Assembly (NCBI GenBank): GCA_029959085.1
Contig: JARWIR010000005.1
Span: 5,458,501 to 5,522,500 of the forward strand
Source of the DNA: Nemophila menziesii
Taxonomy: Eukaryota > Streptophyta > Magnoliopsida > Boraginales > Hydrophyllaceae
Direction: 5' to 3'
Length of the DNA stretch: 64,000 nt
The notes beneath the pieces were generated by a model. It did no database searches. It saw only the letters and a list, made by a program, of their open reading frames with translations, and was not told the DNA's origin. This document shows, piece after piece, positions 24,254-35,383 of this stretch (the first letter of the stretch is position 1; every line of letters starts with the position of its first letter). The translations under genes and the position numbers were made by a program.

Positions 24254-27200
24254 ATGGCTGCATTTTATTCTCATTCACTCATTTCTTCCTCTTTCTTCTC
24301 CTCTTCTCCAACTTTCTCGCGCCCCAAATTCTCAATTTCATCCTCCAAAATCTCTAATTCCTCCATTTCCACTGTAATCTCACCTCGCATAGTCAACTCC
24401 AACTCCAATACTAAAACTAACTCAAATGACGAAAACAAGACCTTCAAAAAGCTTCTAGATTCATTATTCGTGTGTTGTACATCCGTTGCTTTATCCTTCA
24501 CTTTGATCTTGTCTGACGTGGATTCAGCTTCTGCTTTCGTCATCTCGAATCCGAGGAAGTTACAGACTGACGAGCTCGCCACTGTTCAGCTTTTTCAGGC
24601 GAATACGCCGTCGGTAGTTTACATCACTAATCTCGCATCCAGGTAATTCATGTTAATTATGGATTAAGTGTTGATACGAATAGGCAAGTAATTTTTGTTG
24701 GATTTGGTTCTTCTTTTTTGAATTAATTGCACAGAATATAGATCCTTATATCACGCAAAAATTGCACTAGATCTCTATATTAATTTTGTTCGTGTTAACT
24801 GCACTATAAGGTCCTTATGCAAAGTTTGCACTACATATACCTGTAATTTTTGAGTTAAATGCACTATAGGTTCTTCTGTTATGCAAAAATTGTACTATAG
24901 GTCCCTATATTAGTGTTTTGAGTTAAATGCACTATAGGTTCTTCTGCTATGCAAAAATTGCACTATATGTTCTTATATTATGCAGAAGTTGTAGGTCCCT
25001 AGCATTATAGGTTTATTTTATGCAAAAAATGTACTATATATCCCTAAATTAATTTGTTTTTGAGTTAGATTGCACCATAGGTCCTTATATTCTGCAAAAA
25101 ACTGCACTATAGGTCCCTAGATTGATTTTTTCGAGTTAATTGCTCCATACGTTCTTATATTATGCAAAAATTGCACTATAGGTCCCCAAATTATTTTTTT
25201 GAGCTCATTGCACTATATGTCCTTAGGTTATGTAAAAATTGCACTATAAGTCCTATATTAGTTTGTCTTGAGTCCTTTGCACTATAGATCTTATAATATG
25301 CAAAAATTGCACAATAGGTTCTCATATTCTGCAAAAATTGCACTATAGGTTCTTATATTTGCAACAATTTCACTATAGGGCTCTAGATTAATTTGTTTGT
25401 GTTTATTGCATGATAGGTCCTTATATTCTGCAAAAATTGCACTATAGCTTTCTAAATCAATCTGTTTTTGAGTTAATTGCACTATAGTTTTCTAGATTTA
25501 ATTATGTTTTGTTTATGATTTTCATTGCAAAAGTGTAGAAACAACACTTACCAGAAACAAATCAACAATGCATAAAATATAATTCACTTTAAAAATAATT
25601 ATCTCGACACAATTTCACAACTACTTAAATTAGCAGGACCAAGTGAAGATTCTGAAACTTGGGGGACCATAAAATATTAATATAATTTTTTTGATAAAAT
25701 ACTTTTATGTATATATTGTAGACAAGATGCATTTACATTGGATGTATTAGAAGTGCCTCAAGGATCTGGATCAGGCTTTGTATGGGATAAAAATGGTCAT
25801 ATTGTTACAAATTATCATGTAATTCGAGGTGCTTCTGATCTCAAGTAAGTCCCTCTCTTTTCTATTCTTTCGCATAAGTCCCTATATTATGCAAACAGTG
25901 CACTATAGTATAGATCATAACCAAGTAGTAGCTATATTCAGGGTCACTTTAGCAGACCAAACCACTTACGATGCAAAAGTAGTTGGATTTGATCAAGATA
26001 AAGATGTTGCTGTATTGAGTATTGAGGTACCAAATGATAAATTAAGACCTATACCTATTGGTATATCTGCAGATTTACTTGTTGGTCAGAAAGTTTTTGC
26101 TATTGGAAATCCTGTAAGTACACTATAAAGTTTATGTTAAGGACCTATAAGCAATTTTTGTTTAATATATAGTGATGTGTTTTTGATGTGTATGTTTTGC
26201 AGTTTGGACTTGATCATACACTTACAACTGGTGTCATCAGGTATTACTTAGTTTCAATATTTAATATAAGGACTATAGTGCAATTTTTGCATAGTATAGG
26301 GACATATAGTGCAATTTTTGCATAGTATAGGGACATTTACCGCAATTTTTGCATAGTATAGGGACTATAGTGCAGTTTTTGCATAGTATAGGGACTATAT
26401 CACAATTTTTGCATAGTATAGGGACTATAGTGCAATTTTTGCATAGTATAGGGACATATAGTGCAATTTTTGCATAGTATAGGGATTTATAGTGTAATTT
26501 TTGCATAGTATAGGGACTATAGTGCAATTTTTTGCATAGTATAGGGACCTATAATGAAATTTACTAATAGTATAAGGACCTATAGTGCAATTTTTGCATA
26601 GTATAGGACCTATAGCACAATTTTATGCATAGTATAGGACCTATAGCGCAATTTTGCATAGTATAGGGACCTATAGTGCATTTTTTTATAGCATAGGGAC
26701 TATAGCGCAATTTTGCATAGTATAGGGACCTATAGTGCAATTTTTTCATAGCATAGGGACTATAGTGCAATTTTGCATAGTATAGGGACCTATAGTGCAA
26801 TTTTTTCATAGCATAGGGACTATAGTGCAATTTTGCATAGTATAGGGACCTATATTGCAATTTTTGCATAGTATAGGGACCTATATTGCAATTTTTGCAT
26901 ATTATAGAGACCTATAGTGCAATTTTTGCATAATATAGGGACTATGGTGCATTTTTTGCATAATATAGGGACTGTAGTGCAATTTTTGCATAGTATAGTG
27001 ACTATAGTGCAATTTTCACATAGTATAGGGACTATAGTGCAATTTTCACGTAGTATAGGGACTGTAATGCAATTTTCACATAGTATAGGGACCTATAGTG
27101 CAATTAACGTGGACATGTTTTGTTTGCAGTGGACTTCGAAGAGAAATTAGTTCAGCAGCTACAGGTCGGCCGATACAAGATGTGATTCAAACTGATGCAG

Positions 27201-29335
27201 CAATTAATCCAGGGAATAGTGGGGGCCCACTTTTAGATAGCTCGGGAAGTTTGATTGGAATAAATACAGCTATTTATTCTCCTTCTGGTGCATCTTCTGG
27301 GGTTGGATTTTCTATTCCAGTTGATACTGTGAGTCACCACTTAACTTTTGGAAACTCAATGACTATTTTGCCCCTATATAAAATACCTTATGGTCCGCTA
27401 AAGTTTTGAGATATGCCACCCCCCCCCCTCACACACACACACACACACCACCACAAACTCAAACTTCGTTTTTTTTTTGGGGTCAAACGTGAAATAAACT
27501 CGAACTTCTCAAAAACTCAAAAAGTTGAGGTGATTTTTGTTTTTTTTAAATATAAATCTAGTTTGCTGAATTTGAAGTCTTGATGTTTGTTGAAAATAAG
27601 TTATTCTGCATGATATAGGGACCCATAATGCAATTAATTTAAAATTATAACTGACATTGCATAATATAGGGACCTTTAATGCTTTTTTTTGAAAAATATA
27701 AGGGACCTATTGTGCAATTAACTAAAAAAAAAGCTTATGTACCAAAAAAAAAACTAAAAATAAGCTTATGGTCCTGTTTTAAGAAATTTCACTTGGCACC
27801 ACCCCAAAACTTTTCAAATCTTTAAAAGTCAAGTTCTTTTTTGCTTTTTAATTAAAAATAACCATAGTTTGTTGAATTTTAAGTCTTGATCTTTGTTTAA
27901 GTTATTTTGCATAATATAGGGACCTACAGTGCAATTATTTCAAAATTATAACTTATCTTGCATTATATAGGGACCTATAGGCTATAATGATTTTTTTTGC
28001 AAAAACAACAGAAAAAAATTTATGGTCACCCAAAAATTATCAAATATTTCAACCCCCAAACTTTTCAAAAACTTGAAAAATCGAAATCATATGGTGACCC
28101 TAGTTTTCTAAATTTATATCTTTTTATTGTTGAACATAAATTATTTGGCATAATATAGGGACCTAAATGAAATTATATGGTTCAGGTAAGTGGAATAGTT
28201 GAGCAAATAGTGAAATTTGGAAAAGTGACTAGACCAATATTAGGTATTAAATTTGCACCTGATCAATCTGTTGAGCAACTAGGAGTTAGTGGTGTCCTTG
28301 TTTTGGATGCTCCAGCTAATGGTCCAGCTGGCAAAGCGGTTCGTAATTTTATATTATAATTATTCGCCACCTGTACAAATATCATTGGACGGTACAAACT
28401 TATTATATACGCTTGCTTTTTTGTACGTTCAGGGTCTTTTATCAACTAAACGTGATGCATATGGAAGACTTGTTTTAGGTGATATTATTACTTCTGTAAA
28501 TGGTAAAAAAGTCTCTAATGGAAGTGATTTATACAGAATTCTTGACCAATGTGAAGTGGGCGAAAAGGTAATTTTGTATTATTGGATGGGTAATAGTTGG
28601 ACTTCAATTACTTTGCGAAAATATAATCAAATTTACCCCTATAAAAACATAGTATATGATCACCCAAATTTTTAGAAAATCTTTTTCATTTGGTTCCCCT
28701 AATTTTTTTATTTTTTCTTGTGGGATTTGATTTACTTTATTTTGTATGAATATTTTGTTTTTTCTATAATAAATATAGGGACTTATATTGAAACTGATTC
28801 AAAAAAATTAATATCAAGTGCAATCTTTGCATAAAATAACAATTTTTGCATGATATAGAGGCCTATAGTGCATTTTTTGTGTAATATAAGGACCTATAGT
28901 GTATTTTTTTACATAATGTAGGGACTTATTTTGCAATTTTTGTATAATATAGGGACCTATAGTGATTTTTTCCCCATATATAGGGATCTATAGACTATAG
29001 TGCATTTTTTTGCACAATATAGGGATCTACAGTGCATTTTTACATAACTTAGGGACCTATATTGCAATTTTTACATAATTTAGGGACCTATAGTGCAATT
29101 TTTGAATAAACTAGGGACCCGTAGTACAACTTCTGCATATTATAGTAACCTATAGTGCATTTTTTGTGTAGTACAGGGGCCTATAGTGCAATTTTTACAT
29201 AATATAGGGACCTATAGTGCAATTTTTTGAATAGTTTGCATTTTGCAACTCACACAGGTGACCGTGGAAGTACTAAGAGGTGATCACATAGAGAAGATTC
29301 CCGTAATCCTTGAACCAAAACCAGATGAATCATAA
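24254..29335 (+). CDS. DEG1: chloroplast DEG1-type serine protease (428 aa, 8 exons)
   Basis: Exons: 24254-24642, 25722-25844, 25942-26113, 26203-26240, 27130-27328, 28186-28338, 28433-28567, 29258-29335 (1,287 nt, all phases consistent). The precursor has a Ser-rich chloroplast transit peptide, a hydrophobic stretch (about 75-95) ending in SASAF, a likely thylakoid-lumen signal, then a trypsin-like domain with the triad H162 (TNYHV), D192 (DKDVAVL) and S271 (GNSGGPL), and a single C-terminal PDZ domain (about 310-425). Each triad position is offset by 11 from the numbering I recall for Arabidopsis DEG1. DEG1 degrades damaged lumenal and photosystem II proteins. The start is the ATG at 24254; the open frame upstream of it has no ATG. 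Introns 1, 4, 5 and 7 are swollen by a tandem repeat. Confidence 0.95.
24740..25500 (-). repeat. 32-bp hairpin repeat array in DEG1 intron 1
   Basis: Roughly 20 degenerate units of the type TGCAAAAATTGCACTATAGG followed by TCCTTATATTA. This is the reverse complement of the strand seen in introns 4, 5 and 7. Each unit holds TATAGG and CCTATA arms with a 2-bp centre and TTGCA/TGCAA outer arms. Confidence 0.9.
26260..27115 (+). repeat. 32-bp hairpin repeat array in DEG1 intron 4 (more than 20 units)
   Basis: Near-continuous units of TATAGGGACCTATAGTGCAA plus TTTTTGCATAG fill the intron from 26260 to the acceptor region at 27129. The more uniform units of this array suggest it is the youngest. 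A sub-period of two units (alternating GCATAGTATAGG and CATAGCATAGG) is visible at 26640-26840. Long minus-strand frames here are artefacts of the repeat. Confidence 0.95.
27417..27452 (+). repeat. C-run plus CA microsatellite in DEG1 intron 5
   Basis: A run of ten C followed by a (CA)n tract and a short ACC run, about 90 bp into the intron. Confidence 0.8.
27540..28180 (+). repeat. about 250-300-bp tandem duplication in DEG1 intron 5
   Basis: Three degenerate copies, beginning near 27540, 27840 and 28090, each run from a TAGTTTGYTGAAT-like block through GTCTTGATNTTTGTT to GCATAATATAGGGACC. Each copy ends with one or two units of the 32-bp hairpin repeat, so this intron grew by duplication of a segment that already held it. 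Confidence 0.75.
28770..29240 (+). repeat. 32-bp hairpin repeat array in DEG1 intron 7
   Basis: About a dozen units (ATATAGGGACCTATAGTGCA followed by TTTTTGCATA) in the same orientation as intron 4, more diverged than that array, ending about 20 bp before the last exon. Confidence 0.9.
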
Positions 29336-30965
29336 TCCAAGGGTAGTATTGTAATATCCATTATTTAGAATATTGATTGCTTCATCATATTCCATATTTA
29401 TTGTACATAGTAATTGTATTTGATCCTTTGTATCACTAGTTATTGTATCAATGTACTATATTATAATATACCCACTCAAACTATCAACTTAACATTGATT
29501 ATTCAGAAAAACAAAGTACAACTTTAAGTACAACTTTAAGTTTGTGTATTTTTACAATTCAACTGCCTTCAAGGATTCCTTTTTTCCAATCAAGCATTGA
29601 AAAAAAAAGTATTAAGATTAATGAGTTGACATTTAACTAAAAATAGGTTGATGTTTAGATTATTCACGACAAACCAAAATATTACAATGTTAGTCACATG
29701 CAAATGTTGGGGTAATTATAAGTATATGCCAATAATAGCTATACATAATTAATTCCACATTCATTCCTATCTTATGCTGAGTAGATTTTCCCCTACAAAT
29801 ACGGAAATAATAACCCCACTCAAATTTTCTTTCTATGGTCATTTCCTTTACCCATGGGCAAATTCAAAGTATATTGTTGTCTAATTATTGTTTTTCTTTA
29901 CAAATTGAAAAAATATTAATTTATTTAATCTTTTTAAAGAATAAATTTTTGGTGATTTATTTAATCCACATTAATCAAAAGATCGAACGACTTGTATTGT
30001 GTTTAGTTACAGATTAGACAATATATAAGTTTACATACATAAGTTAAGGAATATTAAAGTCATTACATGTTAGAAAACATGGTGTGTTTAGCTTAATGTC
30101 ATGTAATGTTGCGCAATCAAAATCAATCACATGACATTTTCCATCTTCTACTTTCCACTTGGCCTTAAAAGAAACATGTCTCAATCACCACACTAATTTC
30201 CTAAGTTACGAATTGCAAATACAATGTTTTAGCTAGGCCAACTGGTATGCACTTTCGAAGAACTGATTGATAATAAGACCTCTTTTTGTTGATATTTACT
30301 AGTTAGTTAAAGTGGCAATATTTATTTATTTTGAATTTCAAACTTAGAAGCACAAAATTGATGATTGAGTAGGGAAAACCTCAACTTTTAGACATTTTCA
30401 CTTTGACCAATTGAAAAGCTTTCTTTTTTTCCCTTTTGAATCTTTCTATATTTAAGAAAATATCCATTCATTTTTACATCTTAAAGGTCGATTGGCTCTA
30501 AAATGATAAATGAGCTCCTAGTAGACAGGGATTTTATAAGTAGAATCAAAAGTTCAAATGTCAAAGAACAACTTGTTATTAAGATTTTTACACAACTGTG
30601 AAAGACGATTAAATAATATCTTCTTAATTAGAATTAGGTGTATAAAAACCTATTAAGAACTTAAAGTAATAAGTATTGCCTTATCTTTTTACGTTACCAA
30701 TCTTTAATAATTTAAGTAGATTTGCATACCATGTCAAAGCAGTAGATTTACACATTAGGTACGTTAGGTTCTGGTATGATCGCTCTTGTTATCGTGCATA
30801 GATTGGAATTTAAATACCAATTATCTTTTCATATAATAATAAATTTTATTATATTGAGAAATAAAATGATTATATTATAATAATATTACCTATAATGTGG
30901 ATATTAAAGGATTTAAGAAGAATATTTTTTTCTCTAATTAATTTTTTTCTTTCATTAATTTAGTT
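29336..30965. other. intergenic DNA downstream of DEG1
   Basis: The DEG1 3' untranslated region is presumably within the first 200 bp. The rest is AT-rich with no supported gene. Short frames (for example 29835-30017) have no coding signature. Confidence 0.45.
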
Positions 30966-31200
30966 AGGGGTATTTGTTTGCACTTAATGAGCTCTTAATC
31001 TGGTTATTAATATACTGAATCAATAAGATTGTTTGTTCTTACTGTCCAATTCAGATCTAAATACCCTTTTAATTGGTCTGTTCAATTAAAATTTCAAACC
31101 AAATCTGATTTATTCAGACATGGTTAATTAACAGAATAAGTTTTATTCAATTGTTATTCAGTATTAAGTATTTGTCACTTAAAAAAATCAAACAACACCT
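30966..31200 (+). mobile_element. MITE, complete copy (235 bp)
   Basis: The ends AGGGGTATTTGTTTG and, inverted, AGGTGTTGTTTG form imperfect terminal repeats. The internal sequence matches 5586-5768. No clear target duplication was seen, so the superfamily is open (hAT-like ends are one possibility). Confidence 0.6.
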
Positions 31201-31475
31201 CAGATGTTTGGAAGATATTTTTTTGATAATATTAAAATATGATACTCGTTTATTCTAAGTTATCTACTAAGTACTAATACACTTGACATTGATTTGGTCT
31301 AGTTAATAGAGTAATACCTCTGGAAGCTTTTGGAGAAAGTTTCATATGAAAAAAGTCAATTGGTACAAAGATTTATTATTAATAGTGTTAATTGTTTTAT
31401 AACCTATACTGGTAAACGAATTAAGTAATTTTTCTCTAAGAAAACTAAAAAATTAAAAAATTACAATTTAAAAAT

Positions 31476-32420
31476 GAGCCAATTGTTGATTGATGCCTAT
31501 TAAAAAACTTATTTAGAAAAAGGTGCTAGGAAAAAATATTTATTGAAAACAGCCCCATCCCAAAATTACCCTTATAATTAACAATTAAAAAAATAAGAAA
31601 AAAACTAATAATCATATGCGCGCGTCCGTGAATTTTTTTTAAAATCGTCATAACTAATTCAAAAAAAATCAAAAAAATAAAAAAAAATTATATTTGGATA
31701 AATCAAATTAATATTTACGTCTATGATTTTTTTCGGAATTTTCTGAATTTTTTTGATTTTTTTTAATTTTTTTTTCGCAGACACGAAATTACATGTTTTA
31801 AACATGGAATTTCATGTTTTAAACATGGAATTTCATGTTTATTTCACGGTTTAAAACATGGAATTCCATGTTTAAAACATGAAAATCCGTGTCTGCGAAA
31901 AAAAAAATCAAAAAAATTCAAAAAAATCAAAAAATTCAAAAAAAATCAAAAAAATTCATAGACGTAAATATTAATTTGCTTTATTCAAAAATACAATTTT
32001 TTTAATTTTCTGATTTTTTTTGAATTAGTTATGACGATTTTAAAAAAAAATTCACGGACGCGCGCGTGCGATGAAATTAGTAGTAGTAGGTGGTGGTGGT
32101 GGTGGTGGTGGTGGTTGTGGTGGAGGTGGTGATGGTTGTGGTGGATGTAGTAGTGGTTACATACATGGTGGTGGTGGTGGTGGTGGTGGTGGTGGAGGAG
32201 GAAAAAAAAGTACCCTATTATTTGTTTAATATTTAAAAATTAATATTGTATTAAAATAAAATAATATATTTAATAATAAGGGTAGTAAAGGTATAGAAAA
32301 TATAAAGGGGATGTTTTCTATAAATAATTACTTCATTAGGCATTTTTTTATAAATAAGATTATTGAAGGCACAAAAAAACAATTAGAGAATTTTATGAGG
32401 ATGTTTTCAACAATAACCCC
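31476..32420. mobile_element. foldback element family FB-1, copy 2 (945 bp)
   Basis: Exact 9-bp target duplications TTTAAAAAT flank it (31467-31475 and 32421-32429). It is inverted relative to copy 1: it starts with the GAGCCAATT end, ends with the CCCC end, and its trinucleotide tract is (GGT)n on the right (32088-32200). The long inner arms (GCGCGTCCGTGAATTTTTTT at about 31620 and its partner at about 32050) and the central palindromes around ACATGGAATTTCATGTTTT (31790-31885) are kept. Confidence 0.9.
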
Positions 32421-32801
32421 TTTAAAAATTATGATTAAAAATCACAAAAAAAATTTATTTATTTATTTAATGGAACATAAATATTTATCCATTAAATATT
32501 TCTCCATGGGCTAATATTTCCCTCAAACTTTTTCTTAAAAAGTTTGAATAATTAATTTTTACTATGGATTACAGTCTTGATTTTACTCTCTGAATAATTT
32601 CTTTTTAGTGGGTGAATTATATATAGGGTCTTAGGAGCACTATTTTTTCTCTATAGAGTAGTGTCTTGAAAGTTGTTATTCTTAAGGACCTCATTTTTTA
32701 CAAGAGTCTTTACTACCCTTACTAACACTAAAAGACAAAAAGGTATGATGTCACTGTTTCTCTCTCCTCCACCACTACCCACCTACCCACCACCACCTAT
32801 C

Positions 32802-32861
32802 TCCGACCTCCGGCCACCGACCACCGACCACCGACCTCCGACCACCGACCACCAGTCACCG
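32802..32861 (+). repeat. CCGACCA minisatellite in element copy A
   Basis: Degenerate 7-bp units ACCGACC / TCCGACC. Homologous tracts lie at about 61795-61875 (copy B) and, inverted, at about 38105-38180 (copy C). Confidence 0.8.
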
Positions 32862-32870
32862 GAAAAAAAC

Positions 32871-33110
32871 TGAGAGTATCGGAAAAAACTAAGAGTATCG
32901 GAAAAAACTGAGAGTTTCGGAAAAAAACTGAGAGTACTCTGTAAATTGGCTGAATACTCTATATATTTTAATGAGTACTCTATATATTTTGGTGAGTTGT
33001 CCGAATAATTTTAATGAGTACTCCGAATAATTTGATGAGTACTCCGATAAATATGATGAGTACTCCGTAAATTTGATGAGCACTCCTTCAAAATGATGAG
33101 TATTATTAAA
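32871..33110 (+). repeat. GAGTACTC palindrome array in element copy A
   Basis: The 8-bp palindrome GAGTACTC, or one-base variants of it, recurs about every 20 bp, spaced by short AT-rich linkers such as CGTAAATTTGAT. The left part uses GAGAGTATCGG variants. The equivalent arrays are 61900-62070 (B) and 37945-38085 (C). Confidence 0.8.
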
Positions 33111-33220
33111 AAACAAAGCATAAATAGTCAAAAAAACTTTTATTCACCTTTATTACATATTTTCAAACAATTACAAATGAAAAATACAATTAAAAAATAA
33201 AAAAATTAATTACTATCTTG

Positions 33221-33240
33221 TTTGACCAGATCTGGTCAAA
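33221..33240. repeat. perfect 20-bp palindrome TTTGACCAGATCTGGTCAAA
   Basis: The sequence equals its own reverse complement and is perfectly conserved in copy B (62174-62193). Copy C has a decayed form (around 37820, TTGACTAGATCTGTTCAA). Confidence 0.9.
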
Positions 33241-33654
33241 CCAGATCTGAATCTGAAATAAAAAAATAAAAAAAAGAAGGGCCTTTCTTCTCGTCGACGA
33301 GCACAACCGCCACCACCACACAGTTCTCGTCCATAGCCACCCCACCAACACCACCAGAAACTAGGCAACCACACGAACACCTTCTTCACCACCGAGAAGA
33401 AGAAGAAGCAGATCGAACATGAGCAGATTCCCGGCGAGGTGAACACGTTCTTCACCACCTTGCGCTGGTTCACGTCGACGAAGAAGGAGGACGAAGAAGC
33501 TGCTTCACGCGAGAAGAAGAAGAAGCAGATTGAGCAACCACCACCACGCAGCTCCTCCATTGCTCAGCTCTTCGCCAACGGAGCTCTCTTCCACCGACGA
33601 ACAGCCTTGAACTAAACTTCTTCAAATGCTGCAGATCTGGTTCGTGAGCCATGG

Positions 33655-33742
33655 TCTTCTTCTCGTCGAGCCATGGAGGAGGTTTGGTGGAGCAGTAATC
33701 TTCTTCTCGTCGAGCCATGGAGGAGGTTTGGTGGAGCAGTAA
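33655..33742 (+). repeat. 44-bp perfect tandem duplication in copy A
   Basis: Two identical 44-bp units (33655-33698 and 33699-33742), each containing CGTCGAGCCATGGAGGAGG. The lack of differences means the duplication is recent; it was not seen in copy B. Confidence 0.9.
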
Positions 33743-34085
33743 CTCCGGAAATCACGAAATGATCTTCAACCACAGATCTAGCTTTACAGATCTGAACTCC
33801 GGTGCTTCTGTTCTCATGCCGGCGGTGGTTGATGGAGGTGGTGGTGGCGGTTTGGGAGATGGGGGGAGGAGAGAGAAATATGGGAGGAGGGGAGGTGAGA
33901 TTATAATGAGCTGAAATTAGAAATGGAAATAATTAGTATATATAGGTATAGAAAAAACAAAAGAGGGGTAGTCTAGTAATTGGGGTTTTGGGATTCATGT
34001 GTTAAAAAGTTTCTGAGGTCTTTAGTAAGAAGAGGCTCTAGGTGGGGGTGCTAACTCGAAAAGGGGGATGTGGTCAAGACCCTAA

Positions 34086-35383
34086 GTGTCATTATCTTTT
34101 CTTTTTAACTGAAAATTTTGAATCTGGCTATAATCCCAACAATCCCCTCCTTAGAATAGTTCTGAGTTATTGACTTCAATAATTTTGTATAACCAAAAGA
34201 GAAAGTCTCGCAAGTCATGAACTTTCTAGTCAATGCCTTGTAAAATAAACATATGCATCCATTTCGATTTATTTTGGTTTTGTTTCACGTATTGCAACAT
34301 ATGTTAATGTTGTTTATAATATTAGTAATTTGTTTTTTTGGATATGAATATTAATTAGGTGTCAAAGATTCCGTTAGAAGTATATGACAAACTCAACCAA
34401 TAATGTTCAATTATTTTTCCCGATTATAATATTGATGCTATATATTGAGACAGACGGTCATATTAAGCTCATATGATACATTTTCATGTTTTTGTCTAGT
34501 ATTTCAAGAATCTATATCATTTTTTTTTTTTCATACATCTGAGGTTTTTTAAAGCCGAAGTTGACTAAACAAATCAACTAAAAACCCTCACAGAGGGTCT
34601 AAAACTAGTCTAGGAAACATACCAAATCTATATCATTACTTCATTATGCAACTAAAACACAATTACTAATTTTCATGAAAATTTGACTATGTTGTTCTTT
34701 ATGGAACACGTAAGAAAACTTACTAATCTTTTACATGATCTAATTGTTTCTAAGTTTTAAAAGTCCCCGTAATCAGGAACAAAATCATGACTTTTTGTTT
34801 GGTGGTGTTCTGGAGCAAAAGGCCCCAAAATTTATTTTTGACTTATTTGCAGGATCGTGTATTATGCAAAAATTAATACTACCATACCATAGTAACTTAC
34901 TTTTTTATAATTTTACACACATATTAAAAAACCTAAAAAATAGATAAAATTTAGTTTAAAATGACCAACATATCCTTAATTAAAAATAAAATTAAATATT
35001 TAGTTGGTAAAGTAAAATAGAAAAGATATCATTTTTCGCTTTGAAACTTGAAAAATAACATATATTGTGAAATATGTTTTTTTAGATAAATAGACTATTA
35101 TTATAGAACAGAGGTAATATTATGCAATATTACACTATATAACTTCATTCTCCGTTTTTTACTAATTACACTATAAGTTCCTATATTAAAAAAAATTACT
35201 TATATTTTATTATAGAAAAAATGACATATTTTATATAAATAAAATAGAAAGTGAAGTTCTATTTTATCCTATTATTTTACACTAAGTGTCCGTTTAGGAT
35301 TGATTATTTTAAAATTAAAAGTGTTTTTCGATTAAATTATAATATTTATAAAAATAATTAAAAAATATTTGTAATTATTCCTA
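34086..35383. other. AT-rich spacer between element copies A and C
   Basis: No gene supported. One unit resembling the 32-bp hairpin repeat may be present near 35160 (ACACTATAAGTTCCTATATT). Confidence 0.4.

Larger units (their letters stand above)
32610..34085 (+). mobile_element. unclassified ~1.5-kb element, copy A
   Basis: It begins GGGTGAATTATATATAGGGTC and ends GGTCAAGACCCTAAG; GGGTCTT/AAGACCC near the two ends form a very short inverted repeat. The order is: TCTCTATAGAGTAGTGTCTTG segment, a CCGACCA minisatellite (32802-32861), a GAGTACTC array (32871-33110), the 20-bp palindrome TTTGACCAGATCTGGTCAAA (33221-33240), and a GC-rich segment with ATGs (33250-33900). The same order is present at 61613-63119 (copy B) and, inverted, at 35384-38343 (copy C). 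It has no recognisable protein. The class is unknown and no target duplication could be settled. Confidence 0.75.

Noticed and set aside
26273..26869. Long minus-strand open frames in DEG1 intron 4
   Set aside because: They consist of repeated CKNC/YAKLHY-type peptides, a by-product of the intronic tandem repeat; no start context or domain.
26260..27115. CRISPR-like regular array
   Set aside because: Units are contiguous without unique spacers, the genome is plant nuclear, and no cas genes exist.
32610..34085. Helitron origin of elements A-C
   Set aside because: The CCCTAA end is reminiscent of CTRR, but there is no 3' hairpin, no A/T insertion site and no TC start, and the ends carry a short inverted GGGTCTT.
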